Below, in pieces: positions 9,451 to 16,907 of a stretch of DNA of 18,705 nucleotides (position 1 is its first letter; every line of letters starts with the position of its first letter). This DNA comes from Cladosporium sp. IMV 00045 (lineage: Eukaryota; Ascomycota; Dothideomycetes; Cladosporiales; Cladosporiaceae), in NCBI GenBank assembly GCA_001931905.2, contig MSJI02000128.1, positions 1 to 18,705 of the forward strand. The letters are read 5' to 3'. The notes below the pieces were generated by a model. That model was given only the letters and a program-made list of their open reading frames with translations. It was not told where the DNA came from and did no database searches. Position numbers and translations under genes: made by a program.

Positions 9451-9756
9451 CCTGCTGTGTCGCTTGTCGCAAGCCCGTCGCAAAAATCCACTAAAGACAA
9501 AAGTGAAGCTGCAGGGCCAGAGCCAACATCCAAGCGAGAAGAATTTGGTCAGAAAGGTCCGCCCGACCCCGACTTTTGGCTTGATTGTGTTCGACCTTCT
9601 GCGGTTCCATCGTCAACACCTGGTCTTCCCAGCGCTGGGTTGGATTGAAGAGAAACAAAAGAAACAAATCCATACTGCAATTGCAGACCAAACCAGCTCC
9701 TTGGAAAACTGCCATGACAAACCAATAAAAATTCACAAAATTCTGAAAGACAAATC
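9451..9756. promoter_or_regulatory. Shared divergent promoter of RPA43 and the J-domain gene
   Basis: 306 bp between the two start codons, so both promoters must lie here or overlap. It carries the element described at 9566-9580 and an A-rich leader (AATAAAAATTCACAAAATTC, from about 9725) just before the J-domain ATG, which sits in an AAATCATG context. Confidence 0.75.
9566..9580 (-). promoter_or_regulatory. Candidate element GCCAAAAGTCGGGGT upstream of RPA43
   Basis: Read in the RPA43 direction (minus strand), it lies 116-130 bp upstream of the A43 ATG. It matches 14 of 15 bases of GCCAAAAGTCGCGGT at 13783-13797, upstream of LCP5 and in the same orientation relative to that gene. The binding factor is unknown. 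Confidence 0.4.
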
Positions 9757-10938
9757 ATGTCAGCCAACGGCCTACTTTCGTTGGCGGGATGGTATTTCTT
9801 GCCAGGGGTGCGATATCAACCGACCTATAAGTATGGAAAACACATGCTGATCGATCCTCAGCTAGTAACGGGATACGCCCAATCGATATACTACGCAGTC
9901 TTCATTCGCGCTGGTGATCCGAAGCCTGCACCTGGATCGCCACGCTACGTCCGCGACCGACGACGAATCCACATTGCCGTGATTCTCTTTTACCTCTTGT
10001 ACACAGTGGTAGATGCAGATTACCAGCTTCGACTGGCTGGAGACTTCTATCAGGATCTGGGTGTCGCTCATGATGCAACGGAGAAGGCCGTGCAAAGCAA
10101 GTTCAGGCGATTGTGAGTGAGAAGTCTTCTTGCGGTCTCGTCTAACATCACTAACAACATAACAAGGACCGTCCAATTCCACCCCGACAAAGCCTCAGGA
10201 CCAGACCGCTCAGTCATTGAAGCAATCTACGTGCGCCTCCAGCTGGCTAGAGACACCCTCTCAGACCCAACCAAACGCTTCGCCTACGACCGACTCGGCC
10301 CTCAAATCCTCAAGTGGCGAAACGCCAAAACGATCCGCGACTACGTCTTTGCGGGCATCCAAAACATCGGCGGCTACTACATCGGTACGGCCACCGTACT
10401 CATTCTCCTCAGCGTCATGGGCCACTTCCAACAAGGCAAATTCTGGCGCTACCTCTTCATGGTCGCCCTGTTCACCATCGAGCTCTACACCATGACCAGA
10501 CCGCACTTTCCCGAAACGCTGAGCAAGCTCGTCAACCCCTTCCTCGTCGCTACGAACCTCCGTCCGCCTTACCTGCCCTTCCAGATGTTAGAGCTCCTGC
10601 GCAAAATCTCCGTCACGTTGTTCATCGCCATGTCCCAACTCGGACCTCTGCTCAAGGGACCTCAACAAGCCCCGACCGACGGCAGCGCGGTGACATCGCA
10701 GCAGATTGACCGTTTGGAAGCACTGTCGAAAGCCGCGGATCAGGAGATTACGAGGCTCATGGGGTTGGAGCTCGCGCCGTTTGCGAGCGAGGATCTGGCG
10801 ATGAAGCCTTTGAGGGGAGGCTTGAAGGAGTGGCTGATTCAGAATACGATCCGGAATAATCCTGAAGTCAAGGCTGCGATGAATGGCGTTTTTGAGCGGA
10901 GGAGGATGGAGGGGCATGCTGGGCATGTTCCTACTTGA
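9757..10938 (+). CDS. Membrane-associated J-domain (DnaJ) protein
   Basis: Predicted Hsp70 co-chaperone anchored in a membrane, probably the ER. Exons 9757-9807, 9862-10112 and 10167-10938 give 357 residues. After a short hydrophobic N-terminus there is IRAGDPKPAPGSPRY, then a membrane segment (about 52-68, RIHIAVILFYLLYTVV). The J domain (about 78-143) has DFYQDLGV, the HPD motif at 106-108, and ARDTLSDPTKRFAYDRLG. Further hydrophobic segments lie at about 168-188, 193-209 and 244-263; the tail is charged. Similar proteins are common in ascomycetes as putative membrane DnaJ chaperones, with no role known to me. The first intron is stop-free and a multiple of three: if retained, the protein is 375 residues with an 18-residue insert. 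The gene is divergent from RPA43 and convergent with the Clr2-like gene. Confidence 0.88.
9808..9861 (+). other. Probable 54-nt in-frame intron 1 of the J-domain gene
   Basis: GTGCGA donor after ...TTCTTGCCAGGG, GCTGATC as branch-like sequence and acceptor GATCCTCAG. It has 54 nt, no stop and phase 0, so an ORF scan reads straight through it as 18 residues (VRYQPTYKYGKHMLIDPQ). Removal joins GWYFLPG to LVTGYAQSIYYAVFIRAGDPKP, the form I expect from relatives. The length equals that of intron 2 in the same gene. Confidence 0.7.
10113..10166 (+). other. Intron 2 of the J-domain gene (54 nt)
   Basis: GTGAGT donor inside the J domain, two CTAAC branch-point candidates (10142 and 10151) and an ACAAG acceptor. 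Splicing joins FRRL to TVQFHPDK and restores the HPD motif; the unspliced frame hits a stop (TGA) at once. Confidence 0.93.
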
Positions 10939-11156
10939 TTTTGACTGGCTTTTCTTGATCGGTTTGGAGAGAAGTAGTTTTTAGCGGGAATGTTTGTCCG
11001 AGTTTTACAACGGCTTCGATTCAAGAATTCATCACTTCATTTCATCTATTACCATTCGACCGTGGTTTTCCTACACCTGTTTTGTAAATGGAGACCAAAG
11101 GCTTCGTTCTCCGCACTGTCATAGCAACCGCCTGCCAGCGAAGAACTCTGTAGTAG
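10939..11156. other. Convergent intergenic region
   Basis: 218 bp between the stop codons of the J-domain and Clr2-like genes, holding both 3' UTRs. Nothing else is seen. Confidence 0.6.
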
Positions 11157-13460
11157 CTAATCGTCGTCCTCATCATCGTCCGAAACCTCGATAACACCAC
11201 CAAAAGTCGTCATCCCCGCCCCACCAGTAGTAGCATGCGCCGCATCAACCGTATCCTCCGCAACCTCGTCAACATCCATGACATCCGCATCATCCCCTCC
11301 GGCCAACGCCTCTCCCTCCGTCCCACTGCCGCTCGTCCCAACAGGATCCGCAACAGCCGCGGCGACCATGCCATAGCTCCCAGCAGCCAGGCCCTCGCGC
11401 TCTCTCTTCGACTCCTCCTCCCGCCGCTTCATCGCAGCGTGATAATCCGCAAGCCCGCTCTTGCTCCCATCAAGAGCCTCGAGAGCCTTTCTCCAATCGC
11501 CCATCTGCTTTCTGCTCCGCGACTCATCTCTCGACCCGACGAAACGCCCGTTCACTTCGTGCAAGTCGAGAGCCTCCACGCGCGTCTCCGCCCAGAACCA
11601 CGTCTTGCCGGCTTCTTTGTCGATGCGCGTGTCTGTCTGGTAGGCGTGAGCGCGCGCTTGCGCGAGGCCGGACACGCCGCGTCGCAAATCTGCCGGTCGG
11701 GCGGGTTTGTCTGTGGGTTTCGGGGCGTTGACGGCTTGGAAAGCTGGGGAGGAGGGCGTGGGAGAGCTGAACCAAGCGTTCATGGCGGTGTCTTCGGAGA
11801 CGCGGGCGAGGATTCTTGTGAAGGGGACTTCGAGGCGAGCGTTGGTGTTTCGGGGATCGGCCATGTGGTAGAATTGTCCGTATTCTTGAAGGCCTGGTGG
11901 CAAGAGGCCGGAGCTCGGGGGGATGGGTAGTTTGCCCACTCCATCGAAGCTTCTTGCACGGTCTAGAGTGTATGCTTTGCCGCTGATGTGCAGGCAAATT
12001 GTGTATGGACGGCCGTTGTCCCAATCGTCATCTCCAGCTTCTTTGATATTGACAAGCCGCAGCTTGATTGAAGTGACGGTCATTATGTCAGTCACTTCAT
12101 TCGACTTTTGCTCATCCGGGTTGGGCAATAATCGGACCACGTCACCAGTGAGGATGAGCTCGGAGCCGATGTAGGCACCATGACAGAAGACTGTTGCTTC
12201 CGGGCCAGTGAAAGCGTTTCGTATGCCTTTGAACCTGTCTCGTCCCAGAACACAGAAAGTATTGCTCACCGAGAGTGCGTATTTGATCGTCGGATGCCAC
12301 TCTTGTTCGGGTACTCGCCGAAGGCAGTCGTGCCAGTACACCAATGGTCTCATTCCGTGTAGTGGAACATAGCGGTATTGTTTCGATTCCTTTTTGTCAG
12401 AACTCCCCGGTTCCGCAAGAGGCTCAATTCTGAACCCAGAGTTTACTACGTTGCTCTTCGATTCTGGGACCCGCGTCAAGTCGTTTTGATCCACGCTTTG
12501 CAAAGGCATCTGAGTAACCACACCAGCTCCCCATATGGGTTGCTCCCTCAAGACGCCAGTGTATTGGTCGATCTTACGATATGTGTCAAGTCTGTCGTCC
12601 CATGATAATGTCTCGTTCGGCCTCAACTCGCGAACAAACAAGACAAGTTCGCCGGTGCGTGGCATGAACCGTGGCGATTGTCTCCAATCACGCAATCGCT
12701 CTTCCAGAATCTCATGGCCAGCCCGCCAATCTGGTGACAATGCCTCCGTAATCTTTCGGTCGATCACAGTACCTTCGTCGGAAGCTTTGAGCTCGTTGAG
12801 TAGCTGGCGGAAGACATCGGGAGTTCCATCTTCGTCAATTTGTTTTCGAGGTTGCCGAAATGGCGATGTGGATGGTAGGCGACCATGTGGCAATAATGAC
12901 ATACTACTTGGTCGTCCGCGCTGCTTGGGAGGCTGCTTTTGAGAAGCCGGTGGTCGGCTAGACTGGGGAAAGTAACTGGATTTCTGAGCGGGACTAACGC
13001 TCTTGGAACCGTTACTCATACTCGCAATACCACTTGCGACACCTCCCTGGCTAGCACGCTTCTTGTTGCCGGAGCACAATTTACACGGGCAGCCGACAGA
13101 CCCGCCATTGTCCATCAAGTGCTTGAAGTGCGGATAGAATTCCGCCAAAGATCGAAAGATTCCTCGAGGGTGGCCGTACACGTATCTATCAACATGCGTC
13201 GAGTCAGGCCTTGCCTTTTCGAATCCAGCGTAACCTTCCGGAAGCTTGTCCAGACGCCACATAGCGATCGATGGTGGACCTCCTAAGTCTGCATGAGAGC
13301 GCTCTTTCGCCCATTTGTCGTTTGCGACCTTTTCGAGGTAGTACTCATCGTTGCGGGTCATGCCCTTGTCGGCGGTCGGCCACTTGGTTCTGTCGCCATC
13401 TGAGTGACAATCAAAGATGTTCAAAACTCTGACCGGCTTGAATCCGAGGTGAGAAGCCAT
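11157..13460 (-). CDS. CLR2: Clr2-type transcription-silencing protein (SHREC complex homologue)
   Basis: Homologue of fission yeast Clr2, a subunit of the SHREC silencing complex (Clr1, Clr2, the histone deacetylase Clr3, Mit1). Single exon, 767 residues. The N-terminal Clr2 silencing domain spans about 20-130: DEYYLEKVANDKW, KLPEGYAGFEKARPDSTHVDRYVYGHPRG, FRSLAEFYPHFKHLM, then CPCKLC (Cys124, 126, 129, likely metal-binding with another residue). A Ser/Pro/Lys-rich linker follows, with an AT-hook core (KQRGRPSS, about 179-186). The second Clr2 domain starts near 265 (RTGELVLFVRELRPNE..W) and includes LHGMRPLVYWHDCLRRVPEQEWHPTIKYAL and a BAH-like VFCHGAYIGSELILTGDVVRLLP. The C-terminus is GVIEVSDDDEDDD, a SUMO-interacting-type motif. 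Pezizomycotina versions exceed the roughly 540 residues of S. pombe Clr2. Role in this fungus is inferred. Confidence 0.88.
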   Translation of the reverse strand: MASHLGFKPVRVLNIFDCHSDGDRTKWPTADKGMTRNDEYYLEKVANDKWAKERSHADLGGPPSIAMWRLDKLPEGYAGFEKARPDSTHVDRYVYGHPRGIFRSLAEFYPHFKHLMDNGGSVGCPCKLCSGNKKRASQGGVASGIASMSNGSKSVSPAQKSSYFPQSSRPPASQKQPPKQRGRPSSMSLLPHGRLPSTSPFRQPRKQIDEDGTPDVFRQLLNELKASDEGTVIDRKITEALSPDWRAGHEILEERLRDWRQSPRFMPRTGELVLFVRELRPNETLSWDDRLDTYRKIDQYTGVLREQPIWGAGVVTQMPLQSVDQNDLTRVPESKSNVVNSGFRIEPLAEPGSSDKKESKQYRYVPLHGMRPLVYWHDCLRRVPEQEWHPTIKYALSVSNTFCVLGRDRFKGIRNAFTGPEATVFCHGAYIGSELILTGDVVRLLPNPDEQKSNEVTDIMTVTSIKLRLVNIKEAGDDDWDNGRPYTICLHISGKAYTLDRARSFDGVGKLPIPPSSGLLPPGLQEYGQFYHMADPRNTNARLEVPFTRILARVSEDTAMNAWFSSPTPSSPAFQAVNAPKPTDKPARPADLRRGVSGLAQARAHAYQTDTRIDKEAGKTWFWAETRVEALDLHEVNGRFVGSRDESRSRKQMGDWRKALEALDGSKSGLADYHAAMKRREEESKREREGLAAGSYGMVAAAVADPVGTSGSGTEGEALAGGDDADVMDVDEVAEDTVDAAHATTGGAGMTTFGGVIEVSDDDEDDD

Positions 13461-13948
13461 GATGTTAGGCCGTTGCTGAGTTTCACGGGAAAAGCATCAA
13501 GTCACGCCTGCAATGATTTCGGTGACCTTCAAGGCGATTCATCACCTTGCGATTGAGCTCATTTGCGTCGGCGTTATCGGTGTTGATGTTGCTGACAAGA
13601 TTAATCGATAATTGAGAATGTGAAAAGTCAGCCAAGACTAGCAGGTGCCGACTGTCAGTAGTGAGGAATTGAGCGAGCGTGAGAAGAGTGAATGTACTTA
13701 TCGTTGCTGTACATGAGTGTAGTGAATGTTGTAGGAAGAGCGGCTCTGGCGTTGTTGATGATATGGCCCGTGCGGCGCTCATGCCAAAAGTCGCGGTGGC
13801 GCTCGCGCCTTCTCCTCCTTGAGCTTTTCTTCTCCCTCGGCCAAAAATAATAAAATCAAGCCAGCGCCGATCGAAGAAATTCCGAACATTTCATGTGAAG
13901 CCGTCTTGAATCTTGTCCAACACTTCTTTCGCCACGCCAGACAACAAC
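13461..13948. promoter_or_regulatory. Shared divergent promoter of the CLR2-like and LCP5 genes
   Basis: 488 bp between the two ATGs. It contains the element at 13783-13797. An open frame on the minus strand (13782-13483, 99 codons, ATG start) ends 22 nt upstream of the Clr2-like ATG; it would be an upstream ORF if that transcript starts beyond 13782, but it shows no domain and ordinary promoter-like composition. An A-rich stretch (13839-13858) lies about 100 bp before the LCP5 ATG. Confidence 0.65.
13783..13797 (+). promoter_or_regulatory. Candidate element GCCAAAAGTCGCGGT upstream of LCP5
   Basis: Lies 152-166 bp upstream of the LCP5 ATG, in the gene's orientation. It differs at one base of 15 from the element upstream of RPA43 (9566-9580, minus), giving consensus GCCAAAAGTCGSGGT. 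Confidence 0.4.
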
Positions 13949-15028
13949 ATGGCGGCTGCATCTTTGAAGGACGTCTTGTCCAACTTCACCGCCTCTGCAG
14001 GAGCGGCCACCGCTGGACTGCCGGACTCTGCGAGCATTCTTCCTCCCGACAATGGAATTACACTACTGGATGCGAAGAACGAAATCTTTCTTTCCTACCT
14101 ACAAACTCTGGCCCTGCGCAACCTGAGCGTTCTGAGAGGAATCAAAGATGAAAAGAAGGCCGAAGAAACTGCAGCTTTGAATGAAGAGCTCACAAAAAAG
14201 CTGTGTGAGCACAGAGTCTACCTTGATCGCGGAGTCCGACCTCTCGAGCAGCGCATCAAGTACCAAGTGGATAAGGTCGTCAAGGCGGCTGACGATGAGG
14301 ATCGCGCTGCCAATCAGAAGCCCAAACCTGCAGCGAACGGCCGCGCGAAGGCCGACGAAGAGTCAAGCGACGACTCTGACGACGACTCAGATGAAGAGAG
14401 CGATGCATCGGCGGGAGAGGACATCGACGAGCTGGCTTACCGACCCAACCCCGCTGCTTTTGCTGCCCCCGAGGCAAAGGAGGAGCCCGAGAAGGTTGGC
14501 CGCTATTCGAGGAAGAACGAAGATGGTGTCTACAGGCCTCCGCGTATCTCCGCAACTGCCATGCCCACCACTGAACAACGCGAGAAGCGTGCCGCAAGAC
14601 CCGGTCACTCCGCTACCGTCGATGAATACATCACCAACGAACTCTCCGCCAACCCGGTTGCGCAGCCCAGCATTGGTAGCAACGTCGTGGCTGGCGGCCG
14701 CAGCACGAAGAACGCAAAGGCCCTTGCAAGAGAAGCAGAGAGGCGCAATTACGAAGAGACCAACCTGGTCCGTCTGCCGAAGGAGAGCAAGAAAGAGTTG
14801 GCCAAATACAAGCAGAAGGATCGTGCGCAGTATGGAGGTGAAGAATGGAAGGGACTGGGTGAGAGTCTGGACAGGATCTCAGACCTCACGAGGAAGAAGG
14901 GCGGCAAAGACACCACGCTGGACAAGAGCCGCAAGCGCAGAGCCACCGAGGACGGTCCTCGCGGCGACGGCATCGGCGATGCATTCGACATCAAGAAGCG
15001 CCGCATGGATAAGAAGTTGCGCAAGTAG
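13949..15028 (+). CDS. LCP5: Lcp5/neuroguidin homologue, U3 snoRNP-associated rRNA-processing factor
   Basis: Member of the Sas10/Utp3/C1D family; yeast Lcp5 associates with the U3 snoRNP and is required for 18S rRNA maturation in the nucleolus. Single exon, 359 residues. The N-terminal Sas10/Utp3/C1D domain (about 38-115) runs from ITLLDAKNEIFLSYLQTLALRNL to the family hallmark RGVRPLEQRIKYQVDKVV. A Ser/Asp/Glu acidic block follows (137-160). The Lcp5/neuroguidin-specific ELAYRPNPAAF (161-171) and GVYRPPRISATAMP (193-206) are present. The tail is basic and nuclear-targeting (KSRKRRAT, IKKRRMDKKLRK). The ATG at 13949, in an ACAACATGGCG context, is the first ATG of the open frame, which extends upstream only to a TTG codon. 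The gene is divergent from the Clr2-like gene and nearly touches the dehydrogenase gene at its 3' end. Confidence 0.92.
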   Translation: MAAASLKDVLSNFTASAGAATAGLPDSASILPPDNGITLLDAKNEIFLSYLQTLALRNLSVLRGIKDEKKAEETAALNEELTKKLCEHRVYLDRGVRPLEQRIKYQVDKVVKAADDEDRAANQKPKPAANGRAKADEESSDDSDDDSDEESDASAGEDIDELAYRPNPAAFAAPEAKEEPEKVGRYSRKNEDGVYRPPRISATAMPTTEQREKRAARPGHSATVDEYITNELSANPVAQPSIGSNVVAGGRSTKNAKALAREAERRNYEETNLVRLPKESKKELAKYKQKDRAQYGGEEWKGLGESLDRISDLTRKKGGKDTTLDKSRKRRATEDGPRGDGIGDAFDIKKRRMDKKLRK

Positions 15029-15052
15029 TCACATAATATCTAATCAATCGGC

Positions 15053-16035
15053 CTACTGGCCTTTCTTGGTCTCCTCAGAGTCGATCATCCGCTTTAGCTC
15101 CGCCAACCTGGTGGTCTTGCTGAACAAATAGTCGATCAGCCATATAGGCAGCAGTAAGCTGATGATCATCATCGTCCAAGCGAAGGCCCCATGGCGAACG
15201 CATCGAGGTGGGTTTGGTTTCAAAATATCGTTCACGACTCCTGATGCCCACGTCTCGCGAGACTTGTCTCCAGGCGGAGCATTCTCACCTCTCATCATGG
15301 CTTGCACGTGAGAGCCAATCGGGGCATATGGAGAGCATGCAGGTAGACCACTTTCTGCAGCGGGTGTATGGGACCAGAAACCAGTCTGCACAGCCCCCGT
15401 GACGAGAGAGACAACCTTTTGTGATCAGACGTTAGTGTCCATGGCATCTCTTCGTCGCTTAGGAAGATGCTGCGGTATGTTATCCAGGGATGTCTTACAC
15501 GTATGCCAAAGGGCGCAAACTCCACTCTCATTGTATCGTTCAGCGTCGCTACGGCTGCTTTCGTCGCGGTATATGAGCCAATATAGGGCTGCCTGCCGGC
15601 TTGCAGCGAAGCGATTGAGCATTGATTGACAACCGTTCCTCTTGCATTTTTCAGTAAAGGGAAGCAGGCCTGCGTCACAGCAAGCAACCCGAAGACGTTG
15701 ACTTCAAAATTGTGCCGTACCGCTTGGATGTCGGCGTCAAGCAGAGGCATCATGTAACCGTATCCGGCATTGTTGATGAGGTAGTCGAGACGACCACCGG
15801 TGACGCGAGCGACCTCTTCTACGGCTGCGGATACCGATGGGTTGGAGGTTACGTCCAGTTGTATCTTGGCCAGCCTTTTTGACTCGGGCAGATGGTCATG
15901 ATCGCCTGTCTTGAGGCCTGTAACGATGACATGGATTTCAGGTCTTTTCAAGAGCTCAGTGGCTAGAGCATCTCCAAGTCCGCCGGGCGATACGCCGGTG
16001 ATGAGACACCACACGGGCGGTGCTATCGCGGTCAT
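15053..16035 (-). CDS. AYR1-like short-chain dehydrogenase/reductase with C-terminal membrane anchor
   Basis: Classical SDR resembling yeast Ayr1, the NADPH-dependent 1-acyldihydroxyacetone-phosphate reductase of ER and lipid droplets. Exons 16035-15499 and 15415-15053 give 299 residues, close to Ayr1's length. Visible motifs: the nucleotide-binding TGVSPGGLG (13-21), DVTS (61-64), NNAG (88-91), catalytic Ser140 (NQCS), Tyr155 and Lys159 (YTATK). The C-terminal part has VVSLVTGAVQTGFW and a hydrophobic anchor at about 255-277 (AFAWTMMIISLLLPIWLIDYLF) followed by a charged tail, as in Ayr1-type membrane SDRs. The open frame reaches further upstream only through a TTG codon, so the ATG at 16035 is used. 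All catalytic residues are intact. The exact substrate cannot be told from sequence, as filamentous fungi carry several paralogues. Confidence 0.85.
15416..15498 (-). other. Intron of the AYR1-like gene (83 bp)
   Basis: Phase-0 intron: exon 1 ends ...GGCATACGT, then GTAAGA; a CACTAAC branch point lies about 18 nt before the acceptor TCACAAAAG. Joining gives EFAPFGIR-VVSLVTGAVQTGFW, the usual SDR continuation. Unspliced, the frame stays open but loses the membrane anchor. Confidence 0.88.
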
Positions 16036-16907
16036 TTTACTTGAGGCCAAGCAGGCGCCGAAAGGAACGTCAAAGTTCTTTCTTGGACCAAAACAGTGGT
16101 GGCATGGGCTGTACTAATGCAGCACCTTACAGCCTCCTTGAGCTCCAGAGCTCAAATATGCCCTATCGTCATCAGCGTTACTGGTGAGACGTAATACTAC
16201 ATGTACAGACCGCCAACCTCCGAGAGAGACAGTCGCTTGGCGAGGCAGTGAACGGATGTGTTGCAATCAAGTCGAGTCCGAGAAGGCCGTCACACGACGG
16301 TAATGGCAATACCTCCACCATTCGTGTAAAAAGCAGATACCCTCTTCCAAATGATTGTGATAGTAGTCTTCCTGCTTTGGAAAGGGTGGAGTTCTGAAGC
16401 AGGCAATATTCACCGAGTGTGCCCCACCATACGCCTGTTGAAAATCCTCTGCTGTGAACATTTTAACTTTGACCACTAGCAGTAGACATATACCGCCTAT
16501 CTCGATACCTACCTAGTCAAACATCTTCTTAAAGCCCTACATGTGCCTACACATCAACTCCTTGGCTACAGTGACTATGGCTGCTGATAGTGAAGCATGT
16601 CACACCGTGCGAATGCTTGCGAGGCTTAATTTGCGTTGATATGATTCAGCCAAGTGATTTATCTGCAAAACACGTCTCGCGGAGCTTTTGCGGAAGCACA
16701 TCTGCAGAGATAATGTGGCACACACCCGCCGACACTCCGCATATCGCCGACGAAATAGGAAGTGCTTTGTACATATATCGTGCAATGCGGTCCTAGTGTC
16801 GATATTATCAATTTCAACGGCTGTCAAATCATCCTTTGGGTCCTGCCGTCTTTCCTTTTCTGTCGCCATATCCTTTCCATACCAATTAACCATTACCATC
16901 GACAAAC
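16036..16907. promoter_or_regulatory. Divergent intergenic region between the AYR1-like and unknown genes
   Basis: 872 bp that must hold both promoters. It is less G/C-rich than the genes around it. The last 45 bp before the ATG at 16908 are pyrimidine- and A-rich (TCCTTTCCATACC ... CGACAAAC), typical of a fungal leader. A 64-codon minus frame at 16267-16461 is listed separately as doubtful. No other gene is supported. Confidence 0.55.
16267..16461 (-). CDS. Doubtful small ORF, 64 codons
   Basis: ATG-started frame (MFTAEDFQQAYGG...) of 64 residues, with a compact aromatic/His/Cys-rich second half (HNHLEEGICFLHEWWRYCHYRR). I do not recognise it. It has no signal peptide or domain, and its third-position base use is not clearly coding. 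It could be a lineage-specific small protein, an exon remnant, or chance. Confidence 0.15.
   Translation of the reverse strand: MFTAEDFQQAYGGAHSVNIACFRTPPFPKQEDYYHNHLEEGICFLHEWWRYCHYRRVTAFSDST

Noticed and set aside
9451..9483. Eleven-codon N-terminal extension of A43
   Set aside because: It begins with TTG; the first ATG of the frame is at 9450. The same reasoning moved the starts of LCP5 (13949) and the AYR1-like gene (16035).
13483..13782. 99-codon minus-strand frame as an independent gene
   Set aside because: No recognisable domain, and it lies in the compact divergent promoter; kept only as a possible upstream ORF.
14181..15131. 316-codon plus-strand frame
   Set aside because: Arg/Ser-rich shifted-frame shadow of LCP5; the LCP5 frame has all family motifs.
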